Shown here piece by piece: positions 1 through 10,173 of a stretch of 64,000 bases of DNA. The notes below the pieces were generated by a model, which saw only the letters and a program-made list of their open reading frames with translations, did not search any database and was not told where the DNA came from. The DNA lies in contig JAFXPH010000004.1 in assembly GCA_017528085.1 (NCBI GenBank), forward strand, positions 169,106-233,105, read 5' to 3'. The DNA is from Clostridia bacterium. GTDB lineage: Bacteria; Bacillota; Clostridia; TANB77; CAG-508. Each line of letters starts with the position of its first letter. Positions within the stretch are counted from its first letter, which is position 1. Both the position numbers and the translations under genes were made by a program.

Positions 1-1463
1 AAGTTATGAGAAAATTAATTAACATGCAATATACAAGAAACGAGATGGACTTTAAAAGAGGTACATTTAGAGCAAAAGGAGATATATTAGAAATATATCC
101 ATCTGATGAAGATGAAAAGGCTTTAAGAATCGAGTTCTGGGGCGATGAAGTTGAAAAAATAAATGTAATTAATCCTTTAACAGGAAAGGTAATTGCTTCA
201 CGTAATCATGCTTGGGTATATCCAAATTCACATTATGTTACAAGTAAAGATAAACTAGATAGAGCAATTGAAACTATAGATAAAGAACTAGAAGAGAGAA
301 TAAAATATTTTAAAGATAATAATAAATTAATAGAAGCACAAAGAATTGAAGAAAGAACAAACTTTGATATTGAAATGCTTAAAGAAACTGGATTCTGCCA
401 AGGTATTGAAAACTATTCTCGTCACATAAGTGGTAGAGAACCTGGTAGCCCTCCTTATACACTTTTTGATTATTTTCCAAAAGATTTCTTGTTATTAATT
501 GATGAGTCTCATGCAACTATTCCACAAGTAAGAGCAATGTATAATGGAGATAGAGCAAGAAAAGAATCACTTGTTGAATATGGATTTAGACTTCCATCAG
601 CATTTGATAATAGACCACTTAAATTTGAAGAATTTGAAAAGAGGATTAATCAAGCAATATTTGTTTCTGCTACACCTTCAGTTTATGAAGAAGAACATGC
701 AGGAAATAATATGGTAGAACAAATCATTAGACCTACAGGTCTATTAGACCCTAAGATAGAAGTAAGACCAACAGACGGACAAATCGACGATTTGATAGAT
801 GAATTAAATGTTGTTGCTGAAAAAGGCGATAGAGCTTTAGTTACAACATTAACTAAAAAGATGGCAGAAGATTTAACAGCTTATTTAAGAAATGCAGGAA
901 TACGAGTTAGATATATGCACTCTGATATTAAGGCACTAGAGAGATTAGAAATAATTCGTGACTTAAGAATGGGAGAGTTTGATGTTTTAGTTGGTATTAA
1001 CCTTTTAAGAGAAGGTTTAGATATACCTGAAGTATCTTTGGTTGCAATACTAGATGCTGATAAAGAAGGATTCCTTCGTTCTGAAAGAAGTTTAATTCAA
1101 ACTATAGGTAGAGCAGCTAGAAATAGTGAAGGTAGAGTAATAATGTATGCTGATGAACTTACTGAATCTATGGAACATGCAATTAGTGAAACAAATAGAA
1201 GAAGAAGTATACAAGAAGCATATAATAAAGCTCATGGAATTACACCTCAGACAATTAGAAAATCTGTAAGAGATACAATTAAAGCTACAATCGTTGATGA
1301 TTTAGCACAAGAGTACAATATTAGTAAAGAAGATGATATAGATGATATCATTTCTAAGTTAACTGATGAAATGTTGTCTCATGCAAGTAAAATGGAATTT
1401 GAAGATGCAGCAATGCTAAGAGACAAGATTAAAGAATTAGAAAAAATGAAGGAAGTAAATTAA
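1..1463 (+). CDS. uvrB: UvrABC system protein B (C-terminal part, 5' end outside window)
   Basis: UvrB is the damage-verifying helicase-like subunit of nucleotide excision repair, loaded by UvrA and then recruiting UvrC. The frame is open to the left edge, so the gene begins before base 1; about 487 of the usual ~655 codons are present and the first ATG here is internal. The segment starts in the conserved 'QYTRNEMDF' stretch of the UvrB damage-binding region. It then carries helicase motif V ([17 protein letters not shown], near nt 1000), motif VI ([13 protein letters not shown], near nt 1100) and the C-terminal UVR coiled-coil domain ([17 protein letters not shown]) that binds UvrC. The stop codon overlaps the next start by one base, and uvrA follows one gene later, so uvrB, the HipA-like gene and uvrA form one operon. 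The identification is certain. Confidence 0.97.
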   Translation, partial: VMRKLINMQYTRNEMDFKRGTFRAKGDILEIYPSDEDEKALRIEFWGDEVEKINVINPLTGKVIASRNHAWVYPNSHYVTSKDKLDRAIETIDKELEERIKYFKDNNKLIEAQRIEERTNFDIEMLKETGFCQGIENYSRHISGREPGSPPYTLFDYFPKDFLLLIDESHATIPQVRAMYNGDRARKESLVEYGFRLPSAFDNRPLKFEEFEKRINQAIFVSATPSVYEEEHAGNNMVEQIIRPTGLLDPKIEVRPTDGQIDDLIDELNVVAEKGDRALVTTLTKKMAEDLTAYLRNAGIRVRYMHSDIKALERLEIIRDLRMGEFDVLVGINLLREGLDIPEVSLVAILDADKEGFLRSERSLIQTIGRAARNSEGRVIMYADELTESMEHAISETNRRRSIQEAYNKAHGITPQTIRKSVRDTIKATIVDDLAQEYNISKEDDIDDIISKLTDEMLSHASKMEFEDAAMLRDKIKELEKMKEVN

Positions 1464-2449
1464 TGTATAATTTTTTAGAAAGTATTGATATGAATACTTA
1501 TCATAAGGTAGATGAATATCCTGAACAAAGGTATAAATTTTCATTAATAAATTTACCTGAAACTTATACTAAAGATGATAATCCGTTTTTTGAATTTAAA
1601 GAAGTAACAATTTGCCCATATATTCATTATGGTGAGTATGTAGCATATAAACTAGCTCAAAAAATCGGAATTAACTGTTGCAAGGTAGATTTATTTAGAA
1701 GAAAAATTGATAAAGGATATAGAGAGTATCAAGATGCAGCACTAAGCTACTATGATTTAAGCTCTGATGAGGAAATAGTAAATCCATACTCAATGATTAG
1801 TAAATATGCTGAAAGAAATAATTATGTTCATTTTCCATTAAATATTGAATTACTATTTAATGCAGTATATCAAAGATTCATGGATGAAAATAGACCTCAA
1901 GAAGAGTTTGATACTTTTAGAAGAGATTTCATTAGAATGATGGTATTCGATGTAAGATTTGGTAACTTCGATAGAGGAATAGAAAATTGGTTATTTAAAA
2001 GAAATAAACAAACTGGAGAGTATTCTTTATATCCAATGTTTGATAATGAAGCTATACTTGGCTTTTCAGCTTATAATGTTGAAGCTCAAAAATCAAATGA
2101 CTTTATTCAAGCATATAATGAAAGATTGCCATTTAGAGTAGTTCCTCCACATACAGATTATGGAGAAATTAATATGATTAATGGCTATTCAGTTTATAAA
2201 TATTTACTAAATACTTATCCACAAGAAACTATAGAAGCAACTGAAATGGTAAATAGAGTTTCTTATGAAGATTTTGAAGCTATACTTAATGAGCTTCCAC
2301 TAATGGATGAAAAGTTTAGTGTCTTTACTAGAAAAAATTTCTTATATAGAGAAAAAAGAATGGAAAAAATATATGAGGAATATAAAGCATTAGAAGAGCA
2401 AAAGAAACTTTCAAAAGTTATGAATAATGTAGAAGACGAAGAAAGATAG
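1463..2449 (+). CDS. HipA-like kinase-fold protein
   Basis: A 328-residue protein resembling the C-terminal kinase domain of HipA, a serine/threonine kinase fold. The catalytic-loop-like motif GNFDRGIENW lies near residue 167, matching the HipA family GNxDRxxxNW pattern (catalytic Asp plus metal-binding Asn). A second acidic motif, MFDNE, lies about 25 residues later, where HipA proteins have their metal-binding Asp. No HipB antitoxin gene adjoins it. It starts at an ATG sharing one base with the uvrB stop, with a GAAGGAAG ribosome site inside uvrB, and its stop lies within the ribosome site of uvrA, so the three are translationally coupled. Substrate and role are unknown; the link to DNA repair is positional only. 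Assignment is from motifs without alignment. Confidence 0.6.
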   Translation: MYNFLESIDMNTYHKVDEYPEQRYKFSLINLPETYTKDDNPFFEFKEVTICPYIHYGEYVAYKLAQKIGINCCKVDLFRRKIDKGYREYQDAALSYYDLSSDEEIVNPYSMISKYAERNNYVHFPLNIELLFNAVYQRFMDENRPQEEFDTFRRDFIRMMVFDVRFGNFDRGIENWLFKRNKQTGEYSLYPMFDNEAILGFSAYNVEAQKSNDFIQAYNERLPFRVVPPHTDYGEINMINGYSVYKYLLNTYPQETIEATEMVNRVSYEDFEAILNELPLMDEKFSVFTRKNFLYREKRMEKIYEEYKALEEQKKLSKVMNNVEDEER

Positions 2450-2458
2450 GAGAAATAA

Positions 2459-5281
2459 ATGAACGATAATATTATTATTAAAGGTGCAAAAGAACACAAT
2501 TTAAAAAATATTGATATTACGATTCCTAAAAATAAATTAACAGTAATAACTGGACTTTCTGGTTCAGGAAAATCAAGTTTAGCATTTGATACTATTTATG
2601 CTGAAGGCCAAAGAAGATATGTAGAAAGTTTATCAGCATATGCTAGACAATTTCTAGGAATGATGGAAAAACCAGATGTTGAATCTATTGAGGGATTATC
2701 ACCAGCTATTTCAATAGATCAAAAAACTACATCTAAAAACCCACGTTCAACTGTAGGTACAGTAACTGAAATTTATGATTTTATACGTTTATTGTATGCA
2801 AGAATTGGTGTTCCATATTGCCCAAATTGTGGTAAGAAAATTGAAAAGCAAACAATTGATCAAATAGTAGATGCTATAATGGAAAAACCAGAAGGATCTA
2901 GACTTCAAGTCTTAGCTCCTATCGTAAGAAATAAAAAAGGTGAATATAAAAAACAACTTCAAGATATGCAAAAACAAGGATTTGTAAGAGTAATCATAGA
3001 TGGTGAAATGTATGAACTTACAGATGACATTGATATTGATAGAAATAAAAAGCATACAATTGAAATTGTTGTTGATAGATTAATAATAAAACCAGACATT
3101 AGAAATAGATTAACAGAAAGTGTCGAAACAGCACTTAAGTTTGCTGAAAATTTAGTTGAAGCAGATTTTGGAAAAGATGGAAAAGAACTTTATAGTACAA
3201 CATATGCTTGCCCAGATTGTAATATAAGTGTTGAAGAACTATCTCCAAGAATGTTTTCATTTAACAATCCAATGGGTGCATGTCCAGAATGTACTGGTAT
3301 TGGTTACTTAATGAAAATGGATGAAGATTTAATTGTCCCTGATAAAACTAAGACACTTTATGATGGTATCAAAGCATTTGGAGCAAGTACACTTAAAAAG
3401 GGTGATACTATGGCTAAAATGTACTTTGAAAGTATTGGTAAACATTATGGAGTAGACATTAGGAATAAAAAGATAAAGAACCTACCTAAAGAGTTTATGA
3501 ATAAGATTCTATATGGTACAGCACCAGATGTAATCGATTTTGAATTTGTTTCATCTACTGGTGTTAGAACATTTTCACAACCATTTGAAGGTGTTATTCC
3601 TACGTTAGAAAGAAGATATATAGAAACAAAATCTCAAGGAATGAGAGATTTCTATGAATTATATATGAGCTATGCTCCATGTAATTCATGTCATGGTGCT
3701 AGACTTAAACCATCAGTTCTATCAGTTAAAGTTGGTAGAAAAAATATAAATGAACTTACAAATATGAGCGTAGTTGCTATTAAAGAATACTTAAATAACC
3801 TAAAACTTAATAATAAAGATCAAATGATAGCAGATATGATTTTAAAGGAATTAAATAAGAGACTACAATTCTTAATAGATGTTGGATTAGATTATTTAAC
3901 ACTTTCTCGTTCAGCAGGTACATTATCTGGTGGTGAAGCACAAAGAATTAGATTAGCTACTCAAATAGGTTCTGGCCTTTCTGGTGTACTATATGTTTTA
4001 GATGAACCAAGTATTGGACTTCATCAAAGAGATAATGGAAAATTAATAGAGACATTAAAGAAATTAAGAGATTTAGGAAATACATTAATAGTCGTTGAAC
4101 ATGATGAAGATACAATGTATGCCGCAGATCAAATTATTGATATTGGACCAGGAGCGGGTGTTCATGGTGGATATGTAATGGCTCAAGGAACTGCAGAAGA
4201 AATAAAAAAATATAAAGATTCTATTACAGGACAATATTTAAGTGGAAAACTTAAAATAGAAGTTCCAAAGAAAAGAAGAAAATCAAATGGTAAGTATATC
4301 GAAATACTTGGTGCTGAAGAACACAACTTAAAGAAAATAGATGTTAAGATTCCACTTGGAGTATTTAACTGTGTATGTGGTGTTTCAGGTTCTGGTAAAT
4401 CAACACTTGTTAATGAAGTATTATATAAACATCTAGCAAAAGAAATTAATAAATCAAATGAAAAACCAGGAAAATGTTCAAGTATAAAAGGTGTTAGTAA
4501 CATTGATAAGATTATTAATATCGATCAATCACCAATTGGTAGAACACCTAGATCAAACCCTGCAACATATACAGGTGTATTTGATACGATTCGTGATATG
4601 TTTGCTGAAAGTAATGAAGCGAAACTAAGAGGATATCAAAAAGGTAGATTTAGTTTCAATGTTCCTGGTGGTAGATGCGAGGCATGTCAAGGTGATGGTG
4701 TTGTTAGAATTGGTATGAACTTCTTACCAGATATATATGTTCCTTGTGAAGTATGTCATGGATCTAGATATGCAAGAGAAACATTAGAAGTTAAATATAA
4801 AGGTAAAAACATATCTGAAGTATTAGATATGACTGTTGAAGAAGCATTAGAATTTTTTAACAATATTCCAAAGATTAAAACAAAAATTCAAACATTAAAA
4901 GATGTTGGACTTGGATACATTAAACTAGGTCAATCTTCAACTACTTTATCTGGTGGTGAAGCACAAAGAGTTAAACTTGCTACTGAACTTTCAAAAAGAG
5001 CTACTGGAAAAACTATGTACATATTAGATGAACCTACAACAGGTCTTCATATAGATGATGTGCATAGATTAGTAGATATTTTACAAAGACTAGTAGATAC
5101 TGGAAATACAATTATTGTAATTGAGCATAACTTAGATTTAATAAAGACTGCTGATTATATAATTGATTTAGGTCCAGAAGGTGGAGATGCAGGTGGAGAA
5201 ATAGTAGCTTGTGGAACACCAGAGCAAGTATGTAAAGTAAAAGATTCATATACAGGTCAATTTTTAAAGAAATATTTATAA
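2459..5281 (+). CDS. uvrA: UvrABC system protein A (excinuclease ATPase subunit)
   Basis: UvrA is the DNA-damage sensor of nucleotide excision repair, a dimeric ABC-type ATPase that delivers UvrB to lesions. The 940 residues match the family length. Two ABC halves are visible: Walker [10 protein letters not shown] near residue 31 with signature [12 protein letters not shown] near 490, and Walker [10 protein letters not shown] near 641 with signature [12 protein letters not shown] near 830. Cysteine pairs for the zinc modules are present (CPNCGKK near 121, CPDCN and CPECTG near 248-275, CEACQGDGV...CEVCHG near 740-765). The ATG lies 8 bases after a TAGGAGA ribosome site. It is last in the uvrB operon, and no strong terminator follows. 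Confidence 0.98.
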   Translation: MNDNIIIKGAKEHNLKNIDITIPKNKLTVITGLSGSGKSSLAFDTIYAEGQRRYVESLSAYARQFLGMMEKPDVESIEGLSPAISIDQKTTSKNPRSTVGTVTEIYDFIRLLYARIGVPYCPNCGKKIEKQTIDQIVDAIMEKPEGSRLQVLAPIVRNKKGEYKKQLQDMQKQGFVRVIIDGEMYELTDDIDIDRNKKHTIEIVVDRLIIKPDIRNRLTESVETALKFAENLVEADFGKDGKELYSTTYACPDCNISVEELSPRMFSFNNPMGACPECTGIGYLMKMDEDLIVPDKTKTLYDGIKAFGASTLKKGDTMAKMYFESIGKHYGVDIRNKKIKNLPKEFMNKILYGTAPDVIDFEFVSSTGVRTFSQPFEGVIPTLERRYIETKSQGMRDFYELYMSYAPCNSCHGARLKPSVLSVKVGRKNINELTNMSVVAIKEYLNNLKLNNKDQMIADMILKELNKRLQFLIDVGLDYLTLSRSAGTLSGGEAQRIRLATQIGSGLSGVLYVLDEPSIGLHQRDNGKLIETLKKLRDLGNTLIVVEHDEDTMYAADQIIDIGPGAGVHGGYVMAQGTAEEIKKYKDSITGQYLSGKLKIEVPKKRRKSNGKYIEILGAEEHNLKKIDVKIPLGVFNCVCGVSGSGKSTLVNEVLYKHLAKEINKSNEKPGKCSSIKGVSNIDKIINIDQSPIGRTPRSNPATYTGVFDTIRDMFAESNEAKLRGYQKGRFSFNVPGGRCEACQGDGVVRIGMNFLPDIYVPCEVCHGSRYARETLEVKYKGKNISEVLDMTVEEALEFFNNIPKIKTKIQTLKDVGLGYIKLGQSSTTLSGGEAQRVKLATELSKRATGKTMYILDEPTTGLHIDDVHRLVDILQRLVDTGNTIIVIEHNLDLIKTADYIIDLGPEGGDAGGEIVACGTPEQVCKVKDSYTGQFLKKYL

Positions 5282-5311
5282 AAAAACATAAAATCTTTTT
5301 ACAATGAATGT

Positions 5312-5317
5312 TATAAT
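5312..5317 (+). promoter_or_regulatory. Extended -10 promoter element upstream of the DUF2142 gene
   Basis: TATAAT preceded by TGT (an extended -10, TGnTATAAT), with no good -35 at 17 bp. It lies 39 bases before the ATG at 5356 and suggests that the surface-glycan pair starts its own transcript. Confidence 0.45.
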
Positions 5318-5355
5318 TTAGAAGTCATATAATTAGAGGAGATGAGGAAAAACAA

Positions 5356-5775
5356 ATGAAAGCTTTTTTAAAGAAACATTTAAGTTTTATTATAGCTTTT
5401 ATAATATTCTATATTGTAAATATATTTCTTATAATAGGCGTTGATTTAAAAGATGTAACTAATGTTATAAATATATTTGAAAATCCTTATGGTAAAATAA
5501 GTTCCATTGTTACTACATTCGTTTCGATTATCGTTTTAATTGCGTATTTTTTTATAAAAAGAAAAAAAGATGATCAGGATGTAAAAATAGAAAATATATT
5601 TCTTTTTGTAATATTGTTAGTTGGAATATTTTATATAATTTTTGTACCTTTTGATGCTATACCGGATGAAAGACAACATTTTTATAGAGCTTACACTATA
5701 GCAGAAGGCGATATTGTTTCGAAAGTCCAAGATGTAGGTTATGCTCGGAGGAGAAGTTCCACTTCAATTAATTGA
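5356..5775 (+). CDS. DUF2142 membrane protein, N-terminal fragment (frame-split)
   Basis: The first 139 residues of a polytopic membrane protein of the DUF2142 type, a family often found with surface polysaccharide genes and thought to be related to GT-C glycosyltransferases. It has three hydrophobic segments (about 6-28, 50-67 and 80-98), then the family's characteristic extracytoplasmic motif IPDERQHFYRAYTIAEG near residues 103-119. After 'VGYA' near nt 5745 the reading frame runs into unrelated residues and stops, while the continuation GGEVPLQLIEAGY appears one frame over in the next entry. Removing one base around 5745-5747 would join the two into a single protein of about 530 residues. 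The start has an AGAGGAGATGAGG ribosome site. This is either a real inactivating insertion or a sequence error. Confidence 0.7.
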   Translation: MKAFLKKHLSFIIAFIIFYIVNIFLIIGVDLKDVTNVINIFENPYGKISSIVTTFVSIIVLIAYFFIKRKKDDQDVKIENIFLFVILLVGIFYIIFVPFDAIPDERQHFYRAYTIAEGDIVSKVQDVGYARRRSSTSIN

Positions 5776-6961
5776 AGCTGGATATAGATGTATAGAATTA
5801 AATATAGGTATGGATCATTCTAAGGAAAACTATTTTGATTACATTAAAAGAGTTTCAAATTCATATATCGATAATACACAAAAAATTCCAAGATTATTTC
5901 CTACTACTGCAATATATTTAGGTACATCTTATTTACCACAAGTAATAGGTATTTCAATATTTAAAATCTTCACTAAAAATGTTATGCTATTAATAGCTTC
6001 AGGAAGATTATTTAGTTTAATTACATATAGTTTATTAATGTATTTTAGTATAAAAATTATTCCTACTAAAAAAATATATCTATTTTTTATAGGACTGCTT
6101 CCAATTGCTATACAGGAAGCTTGTTCATATGCAGTAGATGGATACATATTTGCTATATGTACATTATTCATTAGTTATGTTTTAAATTTAAGAAGTAAGA
6201 GTAATGAATATCTACTTACTAAAAAAGATAAAATAATATTATTTATATTAAGTGCATTTATTTCTTCAACGAAATTTGTATATATGATTGTAGTATTTAG
6301 TGTTCTACTACTTAATAAAAATAATTTTAAAAATAAAAAGAGTAGATTACTTTTTCTAATTAGTTTAATTCTTGTTTCATTATGCTTGAACATTTTGTCA
6401 TTTGTTTATGCTGGTGTTTATAAGACTGAACTAAGACCAATTGTAAATACATCAGAACAAACGAAATATATATTAGAAAATCCATTTAAATACTTATTTA
6501 TTTGCTTTAGAAGTACTAACTATTGGATTGAAGCAATAGTGGGAAATATTTTTGGAACTTCTTTAGGACTATTAAATGTATCTGTAGGTAGTTTGTATAA
6601 ATTTTTAAGTATTGTTTTATTTGCAATTATATTAGTTTTAGATAAAGATAAAGCAGAATATAAAGCAGTAAAGATAAATAATTATGTAAAAATTGTTTTT
6701 TCAATTATTTCAATAGTAGTAATTGGATTAGTTTATACTAGTGAATACGTTAAATGGACTGGAGTAAGAGGCAACGTGATTGAAGGAATTCAAGGAAGAT
6801 ATTTCTTACCGATATTTGCATTAATACCATTTATTTTTGATAGTGAAAAAATAAAAATAAAAAATGGACTTAATTGGAAATATATATACTTATTTATGGC
6901 GTTCTTAAATATTCAAGTAATAAATAGTTATTTATATTCAGGAATATTATATAAATTTTAA
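5741..6961 (+). CDS. DUF2142 membrane protein, C-terminal part (frame-split)
   Basis: The 406-codon continuation of the preceding DUF2142 gene, in the +1 frame relative to it and overlapping it by 35 bases. It begins with the loop following the family motif (LGGEVPLQLIEAGY) and then has about nine hydrophobic segments, consistent with the rest of a multi-pass membrane protein. The ATG at 5741 is internal to the ancestral gene. An in-frame TAG just upstream prevents this frame from extending back, and there is no well-spaced ribosome site, so independent translation is doubtful. If the split is real the product is probably non-functional. It ends 15 bases before the flavoprotein gene, with which it is probably co-transcribed. 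Confidence 0.65.
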   Translation: MLGGEVPLQLIEAGYRCIELNIGMDHSKENYFDYIKRVSNSYIDNTQKIPRLFPTTAIYLGTSYLPQVIGISIFKIFTKNVMLLIASGRLFSLITYSLLMYFSIKIIPTKKIYLFFIGLLPIAIQEACSYAVDGYIFAICTLFISYVLNLRSKSNEYLLTKKDKIILFILSAFISSTKFVYMIVVFSVLLLNKNNFKNKKSRLLFLISLILVSLCLNILSFVYAGVYKTELRPIVNTSEQTKYILENPFKYLFICFRSTNYWIEAIVGNIFGTSLGLLNVSVGSLYKFLSIVLFAIILVLDKDKAEYKAVKINNYVKIVFSIISIVVIGLVYTSEYVKWTGVRGNVIEGIQGRYFLPIFALIPFIFDSEKIKIKNGLNWKYIYLFMAFLNIQVINSYLYSGILYKF

Positions 6962-6976
6962 TATTTGGAGGGTTTT

Positions 6977-8545
6977 ATGAAAAAGATTATCATTATAGGT
7001 GCAGGACCTGCTGGACTTACAGCTGCATCTGAGCTATTAGATGACAGCAAAGAAAAATATGACATTACAATATTAGAAGAGTCAAATGATATTGGCGGTA
7101 TTTCTAAAACTGTTAAATACAATGGAAACAGAATGGATATTGGTGGTCACAGATTCTTTTCAAAAGATAAAAGAGTAATGGACTTTTGGATGAACCTTAT
7201 GCCTATACAAGGACAAAATTCATTTGATGATGAAAAATTAGGAAGAGAAAAACCACTAGTTGAAGGTGGACCTAATCCAGAAAAAGAAGATGAAGTTTTA
7301 CTTGTAAGAGATAGGGTATCAAGAATTTATTACTTAAAAAAATTCTTTGATTATCCAATTAGTTTAAAATTAAAAACATTTACTAACATGGGATTAATAA
7401 GAACTATAAAATCTGGATTTAGTTATCTAAAATCTATATTCTTTAAGAAAAAAGAAGATTCTTTAGAGAACTTTTATATAAATAGATTTGGAAAAGTTTT
7501 ATATAGTATGTTCTTTGAAAAATATACAGAAAAACTATGGGGAAGACACCCAAGCAATATTTCAGCTGATTGGGGAGCACAAAGAGTAAAAGGTGTTTCA
7601 ATATCAGCAGTACTAAAAGATTCTTTCTCTAAACTATTCGGTAGAAAAAATAAAAATAAAGGTGAAGTTGAAACATCTTTAATAGAGCAATTCTATTATC
7701 CAAAATTTGGACCAGGTCAACTATGGGAAGAATTAGCTAAGAAGGTAGAAGAAAAGGGCGTAAAGATTTGTAAAAATCATTCAGTTCAAAAAGTATTAGT
7801 TAAGAATAATAAAGTTACATCTGTAATGTGTAATGTAGATGGTAAGATAGAAGAATTTGAAGGTGATGTATTTATTTCTTCTATGCCACTTAAAGACTTA
7901 GTTGAAGATATAACTGGTGAAGAAGTACCAAAAGAAGAACTTGAGATTGCTAAAGGACTTCCATATGTGGATTTTCAAACAGTTGGCGTTTTAGTTAATA
8001 AAATGAAACTTGAAAATGAGACTAAAATCAAGACTATTAATAATATAGTTCCTGATTGCTGGATTTATATTCAAGAACCAGAAGTTAAAATGCTTAGAAT
8101 TCAGATCTTTAATAACTGGTCACCATATCTAGTTAAAGATATAGGCGATAAAGTTTGGATTGGTATTGAATATACATGTAAAGAAGGCGATGAGTATTGG
8201 AATATGTCTGATGAAGAATTTTCTCAATTTGCTATTAATGAACTTGCATCAATCAATATCATTGATAAAAATGATGTAGTAGATTATCACAGAGAAAGAA
8301 TTAAAAAAGCATATCCTGCATATTTTGATACATATAAAGATATTGATAAATTAATAAAATATATTGACACAATCGATAACTTATATTGTATAGGAAGAAA
8401 TGGCCAACATCATTACAACAATATGGATCATTCAATGGCAACTGCAATGGAGGCTGCTAAGAATATCAAAGAAGGAATTAAAGAGAAAGATAATATTTGG
8501 AATGTAAATACAGAAAAATCTTATCATGAAGAGAAAAAGTCTTAA
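6977..8545 (+). CDS. FAD-dependent NAD(P)-binding oxidoreductase, UDP-galactopyranose-mutase-like
   Basis: A 522-residue flavoprotein of the amine-oxidase/UDP-galactopyranose mutase-like class. It begins with the dinucleotide-binding motif [13 protein letters not shown] (residues 7-19). It continues with DIGGHRFFS, the conserved [15 protein letters not shown] motif near 184, and a C-terminal FAD-contacting segment [15 protein letters not shown] near 474. Proteins of this type often sit in cell-surface glycan loci, which fits the DUF2142 gene immediately upstream. The ATG at 6977 was chosen over an upstream TTG because GGAGG lies at 6967-6971 with ideal spacing. There are no membrane segments, so it is probably cytosolic. 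The exact reaction (ring contraction of a nucleotide sugar or another redox step) cannot be told from sequence. Confidence 0.75.
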   Translation: MKKIIIIGAGPAGLTAASELLDDSKEKYDITILEESNDIGGISKTVKYNGNRMDIGGHRFFSKDKRVMDFWMNLMPIQGQNSFDDEKLGREKPLVEGGPNPEKEDEVLLVRDRVSRIYYLKKFFDYPISLKLKTFTNMGLIRTIKSGFSYLKSIFFKKKEDSLENFYINRFGKVLYSMFFEKYTEKLWGRHPSNISADWGAQRVKGVSISAVLKDSFSKLFGRKNKNKGEVETSLIEQFYYPKFGPGQLWEELAKKVEEKGVKICKNHSVQKVLVKNNKVTSVMCNVDGKIEEFEGDVFISSMPLKDLVEDITGEEVPKEELEIAKGLPYVDFQTVGVLVNKMKLENETKIKTINNIVPDCWIYIQEPEVKMLRIQIFNNWSPYLVKDIGDKVWIGIEYTCKEGDEYWNMSDEEFSQFAINELASINIIDKNDVVDYHRERIKKAYPAYFDTYKDIDKLIKYIDTIDNLYCIGRNGQHHYNNMDHSMATAMEAAKNIKEGIKEKDNIWNVNTEKSYHEEKKS

Positions 8546-8546
8546 A

Positions 8547-8590
8547 TAAAAAAGAAGTCTTAAACATAAGTTTAGGACTTCTATTTTTTT
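8547..8590. terminator. Bidirectional intrinsic terminator
   Basis: The 13-bp stem AGAAGTCTTAAAC / GTTTAGGACTTCT (8553-8582, one G-T pair) has a 4-base loop and is flanked by A and T runs. It separates the convergent flavoprotein and dipeptidase genes and can serve both. Confidence 0.85.
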
Positions 8591-10041
8591 TACTTTGCTA
8601 ATTTATAAATTGCTTCAGCATATATTTTACTTCCAAGTAGTAAGTCATTTAGTTTAATATATTCATCTACTTGGTGACACATATCTTTATCACCTGGCAT
8701 AGTTAAACCATAACTTACAAAGTTTTTAAATGCTCTTGCATATGTACCTCCACCAATAGCAATTGGCTCAGCATCTATACCAGATTTTTCTTTAAATATA
8801 TCTACTAAGGTTTTAACTAAGTAATTATCTTTATCAACAAATAAAGGTTCTTGAATTCCAGAATTTGTAACTTCAATATCTTCAAAGAATCTAACAAGTT
8901 GTCTATATCTTAAGAAAATAGAATCTAAACTGATTGTAACAGGAACTCTTAAGTTAGTTCTTAAAGTCAGTACTCCATCTTCATATGAAACATAACCTAC
9001 ATTTGATGTAAGTATACCAGAAGCTTCATCATGAACTACTGAATCATCTTCAAATTCTGTAGCAAATTCAATATCTTTTCTTGCTAAAAATTCTGGACTT
9101 TCTATATCAAAGAACCCAAGACCATATAATTTTTCAAGATATATTTCTTCATTAGCATCACTTTTAGAAGTATGTTCATTTAAATATTGGACTAAATTTG
9201 AAATTGCATTAATACCTTCTTCTGGATGTGAAGCATGAGCTGCAACACCATATGAAGTAATTTTAATTGTATCTTCATCTATGTTTTGTACCTCAATATT
9301 ATTTCTATATAGTTCATTTACTTCTGAAACAAAGTTATGATTTGGTCTAAATAATTTTGAATTATATTTAAGAGTAATTGAACATTTTTTAGGAACAACA
9401 TTTATTGCATTAGAATAGCAATTAAAATCTATAATATCCATTCCTTGAATATTAAATTTATGTTTAAGTTCAACTGTCATAATACCTTTTTCTGCATAGA
9501 TAGCAGGGAAGTTAGCATCTGGACTAAAACCTATAGTTGGATGTTCTTCATGTTCTTTGTAATAATTAATACATTTCCAGTTTTTCTCTTCATTTAATCC
9601 TAGAATTAATCTTACTCTTTTATTTATTTTCACTCCAGAATCAAGTATAGCTTTCATAGCAAATAAAGATGCTATAACAGGACCTTTATCATCTATAGAA
9701 CCACGACCAAATAATTTTCCATTTCTAATTTCTGCTTTATATGGATCTACTGACCAACCATCCTCGAAATTAGCAGGAACTACATCTAAGTGACCAATGA
9801 TTCCAACCATTTCTTCACCTTCGCCAAATTCTATATATCCACATTTATTATCAACATTTTTAACTTTAAATCCCATACTTTTTGCTAAATCTAAGGTATA
9901 GTTTAAAACGTTTTTACAATTAATGCCAAAAGGTTCTTCTAAATTTTCATCATCTTCTTCAGATACAGAAGGGAATGATATTAATTTAATTAACTCTTCT
10001 TGCATTTTATTAAAGTTATCATCTAAATATTTATCAAACAT
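8590..10041 (-). CDS. pepV: M20 family dipeptidase (PepV/Sapep type)
   Basis: A zinc metallopeptidase of 483 residues that hydrolyses dipeptides in the cytosol, of the PepV branch of peptidase family M20. Visible family features are GHLDVVP near residue 86 (first metal ligand His and catalytic Asp), GSIDDKGP near 117 (bridging Asp) and NEEKNWK near 152. The latter is the position of the general-base Glu and its following metal ligand; in PepV the stretch reads like 'DEESGWK'. FSPDANFPAIYAEKG follows, and the C-terminal metal-ligand region is GDKDMCHQVDE. Length fits PepV (about 470). The start has an AAGGAG site 7 bases upstream. It is transcribed alone, divergently from the next gene. Confidence 0.9.
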   Translation of the reverse strand: MFDKYLDDNFNKMQEELIKLISFPSVSEEDDENLEEPFGINCKNVLNYTLDLAKSMGFKVKNVDNKCGYIEFGEGEEMVGIIGHLDVVPANFEDGWSVDPYKAEIRNGKLFGRGSIDDKGPVIASLFAMKAILDSGVKINKRVRLILGLNEEKNWKCINYYKEHEEHPTIGFSPDANFPAIYAEKGIMTVELKHKFNIQGMDIIDFNCYSNAINVVPKKCSITLKYNSKLFRPNHNFVSEVNELYRNNIEVQNIDEDTIKITSYGVAAHASHPEEGINAISNLVQYLNEHTSKSDANEEIYLEKLYGLGFFDIESPEFLARKDIEFATEFEDDSVVHDEASGILTSNVGYVSYEDGVLTLRTNLRVPVTISLDSIFLRYRQLVRFFEDIEVTNSGIQEPLFVDKDNYLVKTLVDIFKEKSGIDAEPIAIGGGTYARAFKNFVSYGLTMPGDKDMCHQVDEYIKLNDLLLGSKIYAEAIYKLAK

Positions 10042-10113
10042 AAATTACTCCTTAATTTTTTTATAATTATATGTTTATTTTGTAAAAAAAACAAATAAAA
10101 TGTAGTAATTTGT

Positions 10114-10142
10114 TTGAATTTTACAATATATAATGATAAAAT
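10114..10142 (+). promoter_or_regulatory. Sigma-A promoter for the 10174 gene
   Basis: TTGAAT (10114-10119), 17-bp spacer, TAAAAT (10137-10142), followed about 20 bases later by the ribosome site AGGGGGA and the ATG. Confidence 0.7.
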
Positions 10143-10173
10143 GATTAAAGAATATTAGACTTAGGGGGAAATT

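Noticed and set aside
5735..5755. Programmed +1 frameshift in the DUF2142 gene
   Set aside because: There is no slippery stop-codon context or correctly spaced stimulatory element like that of prfB; a plain insertion or sequence error is simpler. It is kept only as a remark in the finding.
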